Positions 48,049 through 57,669 of a stretch of DNA of 64,000 bases are shown here, in pieces. The notes under the pieces were generated by a model. That model saw only the letters and a program-made list of their open reading frames with translations, was not told where the DNA came from and searched no databases. The DNA is from Artemisia argyi (taxonomy: Eukaryota; Streptophyta; Magnoliopsida; Asterales; Asteraceae). The stretch lies in NCBI GenBank assembly GCA_030686995.1, contig CM060692.1, positions 123,933,296 to 123,997,295 on the forward strand, read 5' to 3'. The translations under genes were made by a program, and so were the position numbers. Positions within the stretch are counted from its first letter, which is position 1. Each line of letters starts with the position of its first letter.

Positions 48049-48639
48049 CAAAGGTGTGTTAGGGTCTCTCTTTTCTTGCTGGGTTTCTTGTGTGAGACAA
48101 AGCATTGGAATCTCATTTGTGTTACTTTAAAACCAATCTCAGCCGTGGATGGAATTCCTTGGTCCCAAAGTCTTTTATTGTAGGTCGTTGGATCATCTTC
48201 ATGCTCCTTGGATTGATGACTTGGAATGGAGGGGGGTTGGTATTAGTGAGGATACCCGTGAAGGGGAAGCTTTTGAGGAGGGGAGGGGTTGAGTGTAGCA
48301 GGGAAGAGCAGGGGTGATGGTGATTGTTTGGCGGTTAATGGGATGAAGGAGAAGATGGGGTTTGACTGTGGTCATAGGATAAAAACGTGAAGGGGGCGTT
48401 CTTATTGTTACTGAGTTTCTGTGCTTGTGGTCTTGTGGTTTGGACTGGGTTGGTATGAGTTAAGTGTAAGTGAGTTGGGTTGGGCTATGTTGTAGGCTAG
48501 GAAATAGATTGGGCTGTGGATTTGTTGATGGAGTGGGCTTTAGGTGTTAGTAATTAGGTTAGTGTAATTTAGTTTACTTATTTAGGTTTAAGTAATAATT
48601 AGGTTAATAATATTAAAAAGTGAAACTAAATTTTGAAAA

Positions 48640-48720
48640 AGAATTTATTTTTTTTTATTTTATTTTATTTATTTTTTGTTAATAATAATAATAATAATAA
48701 TAATACTAATAATAAAAATG
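48640..48720. repeat. T-rich and AAT microsatellite
   Basis: TTTTATTTTATTTT followed by about eight AAT units (48680-48705). Confidence 0.85.
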
Positions 48721-49198
48721 TAAACTAAAAAAAAGGTTTTTGACTAAAAAAGACTTTGTGATTTTATTTTTGAAATTGGTTTTGGTTTTTGAAAAAGATT
48801 TTGCATTAAGCTTCAGGGTAAAAGGGTAGTTTGGTGATTTTGTTGTTGGGTGAGGGTATTTTGGTAATTTTGGGTTAAGGTTAAGGGTAAAAGGGTGATT
48901 ACGGGTTTGTTTTTCCATGCTCACTCCATTGCCATATCCCGGGGTTGACTTCGAACTTGACTTTTTGTATTTTCTTTGTTTTTCTTCAAAATCATGTCAA
49001 GTCGATCCGGTAATGCTCCTATTCCCATACAAGCTCCATTTTCCCTCACATTAGCCTTAATTTCAAACCATTTGTACCTGAAATACACAAAAACACACTC
49101 CAAGGATATTTGTGACATTATTTGATCGTTTTTAAGTGTTTTTGGTTGTTTTGACTCAGAAAATGGAAGAAAAGATATGTGTAAAATGACGCATATCA

Positions 49199-49217
49199 AA
49201 TCCCCCACACTAAACTA
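49199..49217 (-). promoter_or_regulatory. Element C polypurine tract
   Basis: Minus strand TAGTTTAGTGTGGGGGATT directly before the 3' LTR. The same core AGTGTGGGGG is the tract of element D. Confidence 0.85.
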
Positions 49218-50074
49218 TTGCTAGTCCCTAGCAATCTTTTGTGAAAATTTAATGGATTTGAATTCTCTTTACCAAAAGCCATTACTTCTGGAGTAGCCAA
49301 ATATTTCTGTTCAAGTAAGAACTATGGTACACTGATAACCATATGATTTTAAGCAAACCATAAGCTGTCAACGGTTTTGATTTGTCTTTACCAGAAGTTG
49401 TTTGCTTCTGGACTAGCCAACTCTTGATGCAATTATTAGCATCTTAGTGAGTTGATTACCAATTATGGTTTTCCACTACCTTTACCACAAGCCATAACCT
49501 TGCGGGCTAGCCAACTCTTTACTTTTTAGGATATGGTGAGTTGAATACCATACAAATTTTGGGAAATTGTCAGCCATCAATGGATTTGATATATCTTTAC
49601 CAAGAGCCGTTTGCTCCTGGATTAGCTAGTCCTTTTGTGGGTTAGACATGGTGGACTGATAACCACAAAAATTTGAACCTTAAGTGAAAGATTTTTTTAA
49701 AATTTTGGCCAAAAACAGGGGTACTAGAAGATAAAATGTGATCAAATTAGCTAGAATTCCCCCCCCCCCCCCCACTTAGAATTGAATATTGCCGTCAATA
49801 TTCAAAGTCCCAGCTATTATGCCGAATCTTTGAACGTAAAAAGGCAACATTACAAGCTAAATGTGGAAATACCATTTTTCACTTTATTTATATATATACA
49901 TACATTTTTTTAATTTTTATTTTTATTTTATTTTTTGAAACATAGATACATGGTAACAACAGCATGGGTAACTCCCCCACACTTAGGGTGAAAACCCCAT
50001 ATGAATGCTACTGTTTTTGTTTACCGAGTCGCTAGCTTGACTCGACCCCGAATTCATTGGTTCTTGGGGAAGTA
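49218..50074 (-). repeat. Element C 3' interior with internal repeats
   Basis: Non-coding. Four degenerate blocks of the type TTTACCA..AGCC......CTAGCCA lie near 49269, 49388, 49479 and 49594, as in element D. Two further C-rich, polypurine-tract-like sites follow: a run of 15 C at 49759-49773 and TCCCCCACACTTAGG at 49973-49987. Confidence 0.7.
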
Positions 50075-50438
50075 TCATGTGGAAGAGACAATCACCATCG
50101 GACTTTCATTCAAGATGTTTGGACAAACATTTGAAGCACGTGAAAGTTCCACACCGATGAGATAAGTACCCGGCTCAAGATAATGGTAAATGAAAATGCC
50201 GGGGTCAAAGATAGTGTCTTCATTCCCGAAGGAGTGAAGAAGAGAGGAAGTCACCAGGTAGGTGAAGAAAAGAAAGAAAGTTATGATAACAATCATGACA
50301 ATATCTTCTGCCTCAAGATCAGGTTTAGTTTCCTGAATTTGGATTTCATAGGTTAAACTCTTTGGTTTGGACAACATCTCGGGAGGGAGGTTGGGAAAAT
50401 TTGTCATCAAAATACCAATTCTCATGATTGAGAACATT

Positions 50439-50464
50439 CCCCCCCCCCCCCCCCCCCCCCCCCC
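50439..50464. repeat. 26-base C run inside element C gag
   Basis: Twenty-six C in a row. D has TTTCCCTCTGG at the equivalent place, so the run is a recent expansion or an assembly artefact. Confidence 0.85.
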
Positions 50465-50673
50465 GATCATGGTTTTCCTTGTCATCCAAGTAATCATACT
50501 CCGGAGGAGGCATGATATGAGTGAGTTCACCGGAAAACTCCTCGTGAAGAGAATCAATCACATGATGTAAATCAGTGAACTCTTGTTCTGTTGTGGACTC
50601 ATCACTATCCTCGTTCTGAATATCAAAGATTGGATTATCAGAAATCAAAGTGAATTCAGATTCGAATTCAAAC

Positions 50674-50678
50674 AGGGG
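50674..50678 (+). repeat. Element D target-site duplication, left
   Basis: AGGGG, identical to 61373-61377. Confidence 0.92.
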
Positions 50679-51054
50679 TGATTGGCTCTGAACGGTCAAC
50701 CTAATTGACCAGGTAATGGTCAACAGGGTCAAACAGCCTAGAGTCAATGCTCCGCGGAAGTATAAGGTTTCCCCGGGTCGTTATGTCCCGACGAGGTGTG
50801 AATGGCTAACAAACGACTTGTGATCGGGTGAATTTGGATGAAAAGGGGTTTATGATTGATTGAACTAAGGAATCTACAATGAGAATAGCTTAAATAAGCT
50901 ATAAGAATAAGACAGGAAAGTAGGAAAAACCAAAAACGATTTAAACCTAAAAACGCGTACGTTACGTTTAAATAAAACGTAAACGTACGAAATAAAACGT
51001 AAAAACTGAAATCTGAAAACACCCAGGGAGTGAAAGTGACTTTTTTTACAAACT

Positions 51055-51740
51055 AAAAAGTAAAAGAAAATTTATAGAAAAAGAAAATAAATTTTAACAC
51101 TAATTAATTATTTAATATTAATTAATTACTATTTAATACTTATTATTAATATTAAAAACACTTAAATATAATTTAATACTAATTAAATACTAAAAAGGTG
51201 AAAATAAAATTCCTAAAATTATAAAATAACTAAAAACAACTTTTAAAATTAAAAATAAGTCTTTTTGTCTTTTTGTGCTTTTTCTATTAATTAATTACTA
51301 ATTACCAATTTAAACTATTTTAAGTTAAGAAAAATACTAAATGAACAGTAAAAATTATAAGAAAATTTCTAAAATTACTTTATAACATATAAAAGCTATA
51401 AAAAATATAAAAACTAAGTTTTATTTAATAAAAACTAATTATGCTATTTTAAACTAATTATTAATTAATAATTAATAAAACTAAGATTAATTCTAATTAA
51501 TACTAAATGACAAAATAAAAATCCAAGAAAATTATTATAAATATTTTAATATAAGAGGAAATTAATAAAAATATAAAAATTACTAGTACTTAATTAAAAT
51601 TTAAAAATGAAAAATAAGATTTAAATAAAATTAAATAGAAACTATCACTTAAAAATACCTTGTTTTTTCTTGATTTTTATTTTAGAAAACTATTTTACAG
51701 CTAAAAACAACAAACTTTTACAAAAACAACTTTTATGAAA
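51055..51740. repeat. AT-rich block of element D LTR
   Basis: About 690 bp, mostly TTAATTAA, AATACTAATT and AAAATA words. The same block is at 58045-58735. Confidence 0.85.
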
Positions 51741-51746
51741 ATAAAA

Positions 51747-51795
51747 AATAAGCACTTGAGGTGCTTATTTGGTCAACAGTTGACTATTGTTGACC
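51747..51795. repeat. Two adjacent perfect hairpins
   Basis: AATAAGCAC...GTGCTTATT (9-bp arms, 5-base loop, 51747-51769) and GGTCAACA...TGTTGACC (8-bp arms, 51771-51795). Both are conserved at 58739-58787 in the other LTR. Confidence 0.85.
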
Positions 51796-52099
51796 AACAT
51801 GCAAAATAAGCTAAAATTGGCTCAAGTGGGACCCACTCTGGGTAAATCTTGTCCAAATAACTTAAATGGACATGTTTAAGCAAAAATAAGCCAAAAATCC
51901 CCACAAGAAAAGCAATAAGCTAGCAAATAAGCACTTGGAAACTTGGAAGAACTTAGAAACTGGGACAGATATTATAGATGAATTCAAGTGGGGCCCAGGG
52001 ACTTTTAGGTCAAACCAAGGGTCAATACCACTTCCCTGGTAGGAGGGGGTGGAAAGGAACCAAATTGGTGGCCTAGGGCCCACTGAGGTGGCCAGAAAA

Positions 52100-52121
52100 C
52101 CACCACCAAGGGGTGGTGGTG
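52100..52121. repeat. GGTGG inverted repeat
   Basis: ACCACCACC, four bases, GGTGGTGGT. The same at 59091-59112. Confidence 0.85.
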
Positions 52122-53869
52122 GACTGAAGTCTGTGGTGCAGGGGAGGGTACTCCCCCTACAAGTGTTTTTGGAGCAAAGTGGGGCCCAGCACAAAATTCC
52201 TAAAAATAAAAGGATGATGAGAACATGAAATATAGCTGTTAGACAACAAATTAGAACAAGTTTCAATCCAAGCAATCAACCACAAAATTCAATAAAAATC
52301 TGTGAACTTTTGTAAAAATCTGACAATGGTAAAGTTGACTTTTGATGAAACTTTGAAAAGTGGACTTATTTGAGTTTTGATCCCTAATTGCTGATTGGAT
52401 GTGAAGTTTTAAGTTGAAATGACACTAAATTAAGCTACATTAGCTACTTGTTAACTGAAATGATGAGCTTAAATTGATTAAGTCCTAATAGTGAGCAAAT
52501 TTAAAGGTAAAAATGATGATTTTGACTTTCTTGCAATTTACTTGTGGATTTTAAGGCTTGAATGACTTATAATAACCAAATGTGACTTGCTAAAACTAAA
52601 AACAACAAACAAATCACAGAAGTCAGTGGTCACAACCACTTATCCAAACACCCCTTTTGAAAACTGTTTTGAGATTTTGTGAAGCTAACCAACAATTTAA
52701 ACCTTGAGATTAAATATTTAAACTATGCTAACATAATATAAGCTCAAAACTCTGAATATCAATGAAGAATAGTAGTACATATATATGCTACAGTAAATCT
52801 ATAAAATTTGAGAAGTAGCTTACAAATGGATCAACTGAGCTCAGAACCAAGTACCTAGTACTCAACCCTGTCCTAAACCTCCCCTGAGGTACTAAACCAT
52901 GAAAATCAACAGCTCTGCACTTCCTTTTCTTCTTTCTTCTTTTTCCTTTTTTATTTCTCTTATTATTTTTCTTGAATTATGAGTAATTTTATGTAACTGC
53001 CTATGAAATGATTCTAATGCTTCAATTACTTATAAGAGCTTATAAATAAGCTGATGTAAGCACAAACAAACACTGAGCAACAGGATTTAAGCACTTAATA
53101 AGAAATTAAAATTTGAACTTGAAATTGCACTTTTGGAATCTAAAACTGAAAACTTGAAATTAAGGTTGAATTATGTTTACAATAGCCTTAAGAGACTGAG
53201 TACAATAATTTTAAGCTAAAAAATACCAATAGAAACCACACTTACACTAAGTCGACATTTATACTACACTAATTGACTATTCTAAACTAACTACTACTTC
53301 CATCTTCTGTTTTCTTTTTCTTTTATAGTCCTGGAGGTCAAATGGTCAAATCCCACTTCTCTTTTAGCCGTTGGATGGGCTTCTATCATCTCAACCGTTC
53401 AAAAATGGTTTTGGTGCCAAATTGTGTTTTGGCAGTTGTGAGTGGTTTAGGTGGATACATTAATGAGGGGGAGGGTTGGTGTAAGTTGGTGTAAGGCATT
53501 AATGAAAAGGTGTGGTTGGTGAGGACTTTGGAGGAGGGGGGAGAAACATGGAAGCGGGTTTTGTGGGAAAGGGGATGATGAACAGTGCTATGGGTTGTAG
53601 GAGTTGACTAGGTGTTGACCGGGGGTGGGAGTTATATTTTTGGGAGTGGGCCGGGTAAGGATTGGGCTTGGGAGTGTTTGTTGGACCAGGCCTGGTTTGG
53701 GGTAAATGGTGGTTTGGTTTGTTTGTTTTGTTTATTTTGCAAAAACCACAAGGACCACTCATGTAATTAGTGAAAGTTCAAGGGCTGTGATTGTAACTTT
53801 CCAAAAGTAACCATAAGGACTTATTTTGACACATTTGAGAATTACAAGGATGAAAATTAATATTTTCCA

Positions 53870-54215
53870 AAATAAAAATACCCGGGGACCAAAATTACAA
53901 ATTTCCAAACTCCGGGGACTAAACTTGTAATTTTCTCAAAATTTTCATCCAGGGATTAAAAGTGATTTTTATGAATTCCCAAGGACCAAAATTTATTTTT
54001 CATTCAAAATTATCCCACCAGGGACCAAAACTGCCAAAGTTTAAAACTCCAGGGACTAATTTTGTAAATTTCCAAAACTTTTATGATTTTTCACCAAAAG
54101 ACAAAATATGACAACTTATGATTGTAAAAGGACCTTTGGTGATAATTTTCTATATTTTGAATATCCAGGGACTAGTTTTGTAATTTTATAAAAGTTGGGG
54201 GACTGAAGTTGCCAA
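53870..54215. repeat. Degenerate CCAGGGACTAAAA repeats
   Basis: At least six blocks of the type GGGACTAAA..TTGTAA.TTT, spaced roughly 40-60 bp. The other copy is at 60868-61205. Confidence 0.75.
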
Positions 54216-54381
54216 TTTTGCAAACTTTGTACGTTTTTCGTCTGTTTTTACTCGTTTTGCATCTAAAACATATAAAACACAATTTTGAAATATTTTCAGT
54301 ATTTTGATGCATTACTGAGTGTTTTTGTATGTTTTGCAGTTCAGATTAGACCAAATATGATGAGTGTTTGAGCACTCATCA

Positions 54382-54399
54382 ATCCCCCACACTAAACTA
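54382..54399 (-). promoter_or_regulatory. Element D polypurine tract
   Basis: Minus strand TAGTTTAGTGTGGGGGAT next to the 3' LTR start TGATGAGTGC. Confidence 0.87.
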
Positions 54400-55170
54400 T
54401 TGCTAGTCCCTAGCAATACTGTTTTGAAAACTTGAAGGATTTTAAACTCTTTACCAAAAGCCATCACTTCTGGAGTAGCCAGGTGTAAGAACTGTGGCAC
54501 ACCCGATAACCGTGTGATTTTGAGCAAACCACCAGCTGTCAACGGATTTGGTTTGTCTTTACCAGGAGCCGTTTGCTTCTGGACTAGCCAGCTCTTGATG
54601 GAATAGTCAACATCTTGGTGAGCTGATTACCAATTATGGATTTTCCACGGCCTTTACCACAAGCCATAATCTTGCGGGCTAGCCAACTCATTTGTTTTCG
54701 GGGAGTTGAGGAACCATACAATTTTGGGCAAATTGCAAGCCATAAACGGATTTGAGATGTCTTTACCAAGAGCCATTTGCTCCTGGACTAGCCAATCCTT
54801 TTTGTCGCTTAGACAAGGCGGACTGATTACCACAAAAATTTTGAAGCACTAGTGAAAATTTTTTAAAATTTTTGAAATTTTGGCAAAAACGGGGGTATTA
54901 TATAGTAAAATGTGATAAAATTCGCTAGAATAGCGAATACCCCCCACACTAAGCATGAATATTGTCCTCAATATTCAAAATCCCGGCTATTATGCCGACA
55001 TTTTGAACGTAAAAGGGCAACATTACAAGCTAAGCGTGGAAAACACCATTTTGTATTTTCACTTCATTTGTAACCATAGCATGGGGGACACCCCCACACT
55101 TAGGGTGAAAACCCTATATGAATGCTACTGTTTTTGTTTACCGAGTCGCTAGCTTGACTCGACCCCTAAT
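54400..55170 (-). repeat. Element D 3' interior with internal repeats
   Basis: Non-coding. Four blocks TTTACCA..AGCC.......CTAGCCA near 54441, 54557, 54650 and 54761, then two more polypurine-tract-like sites (CCCCCCACACTAAG at 54940-54953 and CCCCCACACTTAGG at 55091-55104). The layout is the same as in element C. Confidence 0.75.
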
Positions 55171-57150
55171 TCATTTTTCATTGGGGAAGCATGGTGTGGA
55201 AGAAACAATCTCAATCGGACTTTCATTCATGATGTTTGGACAAACATTTGAAGCACGTGAAAGTTCCACACCGATGAGATAAGTATCCGGCTCAAGATAA
55301 TGATACATGAAAATGCCGGGATCAAATATAGTGTCCTCATTCCCGAAGGAATGAAGAACAGGAGAAGTCACCATGTAGGTGAAGAAAGGAAGAAAGATCT
55401 TGATGACAATCAAGATTGATTTATCATCATCAGAAAGAGAATTCATGATTGGTGTATCATGAATCTCATTAGTAAAGCTCATATGATCTAGACAAATTAT
55501 GGGTGGGAGGGTTGGGATTTTAATATCAATCAAATTCTCAGGGTTGAGAATATTTCCCTCTGGAAAACAAAGATTAACTTTGTCTAGATCAAAGTAAAAA
55601 TTATCATACTCCGGTGGAGATATGATATGAGTGAGTTCACCGGAGAACTCCTCAAAAGTGAATGAATCATAATCGGGGAGAGAAATTTGAGAATGAGAAG
55701 TGGTACTGTCACTAATCTTCTCTCCCATATGATCAAAGGTAAAGGCTTCAAACTCCGGAATAGGATCATCGGAGACAATGTCACTATCCTTTATGGGGAT
55801 AGGAGATGAAATAGGTTTCGTTTTGAGAGCCTCGATTTTGGAAATGAGGAGATCAACATTCAATAATGTTGCACGAAGTGCTTCATCCTTGATTTCGGTG
55901 TCAATCTCATCATTCTCGTCTTCTAAGCTGACTAGCTCAGAAGGTAATTCTTCCATATAAACGATGTCCTCACAAGATAACGAATTGTCATCAGTAGAAT
56001 CGGAGAACATCTCATCATGATTAGATGGGAAGAATAGAGGAGGAGGAATATCACACATATGGTCAGAAGTCCCCTGTGACTCTCTCGGGATTGGGACAAG
56101 GACCTCAACACTAGACTTTATTAATTCGTCCGATTCCTTATTAGGAACAGTGCTAAGATGCTCATCCCCCATGATCAGAGAGTGAGTGTGAACTTCGGGT
56201 GTGATAACAGCAGACTGAGGGAGATAAGAAAGACTAGCACACATAGATTCTATATTTTTCATGTGTTCTTCAGCTAGCAATTCTTGCATACTCTTATCTC
56301 CTTGTGCTTCCACGGAAGGAATCTCAACTGATGAACTGGATGAATCTTTGTAATATTCCTTCATTTGAATAGAATCCTCATCATCATCGTCATCATGAAT
56401 GAAACGGAACAAAGAGCTAGATTTGGTTGCTTTTTCTTTTGCATAAGCTTCCCTAACAGCTTTTTCAAAATCATCTATGGAATCAATTTTAGCAACCTGC
56501 TCTTCCATCAATATTTTAGCCATGCATTTCTCATGTGAATTAAGAGTAAATGAAAATTGCGGGGGTGGGGATTTGTCAAAACCAGAAGGTTGACATTGAT
56601 AATCATCATGAGGACCCCCACAATTCACACAAGAAACACTGGGTGCATTATGAAGTGTTGTGGTACCCAACTCCTTAAGTTCTTTCAATATCTCAAGAAC
56701 CTCTATTATAATGTCAGTAGCAGAAGGAGTTGTGTGAATCATTTGGTGCTGTGGAGGTGGGTCTGAAAACGAATAGTCGTAATTGTTACAAGGAATTGGA
56801 TTCCTTGTTTGACAATCCGAGCTAAAGTGAGGACCTCCACAGTACTCACAACAGTAAAGCTGTTGAGTTTGGCCTGGTGTATTTTGATACGAAGCATCAT
56901 TGAAATTTGGGTAATATGATTCTTGCTCGTATGAATGCGATGGGTAATTGAAAAAATTTGAAGAGTCGTTGAATGAGTTTTGATTAGGATCATAAGCAAA
57001 TGAATTACTCGACCCACAAAACAAACAACTCCCGTTTTGAATATCATTACCACATTGCACACATGTACACCAATGACATGGAAAACCGAAAAGTGGCTCA
57101 CCACAACCGACACAAGGAACAAAATCTGGAGGTGGGACAAGTGGTCTGCC
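55171..57150 (-). CDS. Element D Gag-like protein, main frame
   Basis: 660 open codons on the minus strand. N-terminal part: eight Cys in CxxC pairs (CVGCGEPLFG, PCHWCTC, QCGND, SCLFCGS), like two small zinc ribbons. Next come two knuckle-like motifs CEYCGGPHFSSDC and CVNCGGPHDDYQC (C-x2-C-x3-H-x4-C, one residue shorter than the classical CCHC). Then an acidic, Ser-rich region with a repeated 'MEELLAEE/MQELLAEE' type helix and MGDEHLSTVP, then a conserved end SFGNEDTIFDPGIF and ELSRASNVCPN. No enzyme domain. I recall similar proteins from Asteraceae genomes. Role inferred: particle protein binding element RNA. Its start is in another frame (57151-57476). Confidence 0.7.
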   Translation of the reverse strand, partial: GRPLVPPPDFVPCVGCGEPLFGFPCHWCTCVQCGNDIQNGSCLFCGSSNSFAYDPNQNSFNDSSNFFNYPSHSYEQESYYPNFNDASYQNTPGQTQQLYCCEYCGGPHFSSDCQTRNPIPCNNYDYSFSDPPPQHQMIHTTPSATDIIIEVLEILKELKELGTTTLHNAPSVSCVNCGGPHDDYQCQPSGFDKSPPPQFSFTLNSHEKCMAKILMEEQVAKIDSIDDFEKAVREAYAKEKATKSSSLFRFIHDDDDDEDSIQMKEYYKDSSSSSVEIPSVEAQGDKSMQELLAEEHMKNIESMCASLSYLPQSAVITPEVHTHSLIMGDEHLSTVPNKESDELIKSSVEVLVPIPRESQGTSDHMCDIPPPLFFPSNHDEMFSDSTDDNSLSCEDIVYMEELPSELVSLEDENDEIDTEIKDEALRATLLNVDLLISKIEALKTKPISSPIPIKDSDIVSDDPIPEFEAFTFDHMGEKISDSTTSHSQISLPDYDSFTFEEFSGELTHIISPPEYDNFYFDLDKVNLCFPEGNILNPENLIDIKIPTLPPIICLDHMSFTNEIHDTPIMNSLSDDDKSILIVIKIFLPFFTYMVTSPVLHSFGNEDTIFDPGIFMYHYLEPDTYLIGVELSRASNVCPNIMNESPIEIVSSTPCFPNEK

Positions 57151-57476
57151 CTAAGCTCAGCACGTATGCTTGACAAACTTTTGATCGTAAACCGTGAAAG
57201 GTTAGGATCAATTCTTGAAGGTTTAGGAGCAATAGTGAGCTTAGATTCTTGGACAACCGTAGGTTGGACGTATTTAGCACTTCCATCGTCAGAGGGAAGT
57301 ACAGGGTCCTTTATCACCTTGGTTTCTTGATTCATTTCCCTCACCGGAGAGGGAATAGGAATCGAAGGTCCATCATAATCACTACGACATCTCGATATTT
57401 TTGACAAGGCCATAAGTTTTTCAATTTTGCTCTCAAAGGCCCATTGTTCCAAGAAATCGTCATCGAGAGATGTCAT
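57151..57476 (-). pseudogene. Element D Gag-like protein, N-terminal piece in another frame
   Basis: ATG at 57474-57476 opens a frame with DDDFLEQWAFESKIEKLM and PSRIDPNLSRFTIKSLSS; the last block matches element C (about 62920-62980). Relative to C about 100 bp is missing just after SIRAELRA, and the frame changes there, so the N-terminal part and the main frame no longer join. The missing segment in C lies between two AGAGCA words, which suggests deletion between short repeats. Confidence 0.65.
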
Positions 57477-57646
57477 TTAGAATTATACATGAGAGGGGTA
57501 TAAGAAGGTAGAATCAAACTGATAGAGGGTAAGGAAAAATATTTTTGGGCTTTTATGGAAAAATATGAACAAAGATGGATAAATATACAATGGATGTATA
57601 TCCTGATTCACTAATTTGAAAACCGTTTAGAATAACGCGCACGACC
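57477..57646 (-). other. Element D leader
   Basis: Untranslated leader between primer-binding site and gag start; no motif recognised. Confidence 0.6.
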
Positions 57647-57664
57647 TCCCCGGCAGCGGCGCCA
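57647..57664 (-). promoter_or_regulatory. Element D primer-binding site
   Basis: Minus strand TGGCGCCGCTGCCGGGGA, five bases inside the 5' LTR end. This TGGCGCCGtTGcCGGGGA type is the hallmark of Athila and Tat/Ogre elements, not of chromoviruses. Confidence 0.9.
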
Positions 57665-57669
57665 AAAAT

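Larger units (their letters stand above)
45917..49198 (-). repeat. Element C left LTR (3' LTR of the element)
   Basis: 3282 bp, TGATTGCATGTG to GACGCATATCA. The first 290 bp match the right LTR (63705-64000) closely. It contains a minus-strand TATA box at 48041-48048, a tRNA-like fragment at 46790-46849 and AT-rich stretches around 46430-46560 and 48640-48720. Confidence 0.85.
50075..50678 (-). pseudogene. Element C gag, C-terminal piece
   Basis: Resumes after D is removed at its AGGGG duplication. The minus-strand translation contains EEFSGELTHIMPPPEYDY, then a stretch of glycines from a 26-base C run (50439-50464) that also shifts the frame, then the conserved ending SFGNEDTIFDPGIF, ELSRASNVCPN. 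The same ending is in D's protein. It stops at 50075. Confidence 0.7.
50679..54381 (-). repeat. Element D left LTR (3' LTR of the element)
   Basis: TGATTGGCTCTG to GAGCACTCATCA. It contains an extremely AT-rich block (51055-51740), adjacent perfect hairpins (51747-51795), a GGTGGTGGT inverted repeat (52100-52121) and a series of degenerate CCAGGGACTAAAA-type repeats (53870-54215). Small open frames in it recur in the other LTR and are not supported as genes. Confidence 0.92.

Noticed and set aside
51862..52275. Minus-strand 137-codon frame in D's left LTR, repeated at 58854-59267
   Set aside because: It lies in an LTR, is shared by LTR duplication, and contains the GGTGG inverted repeat; no recognisable protein.
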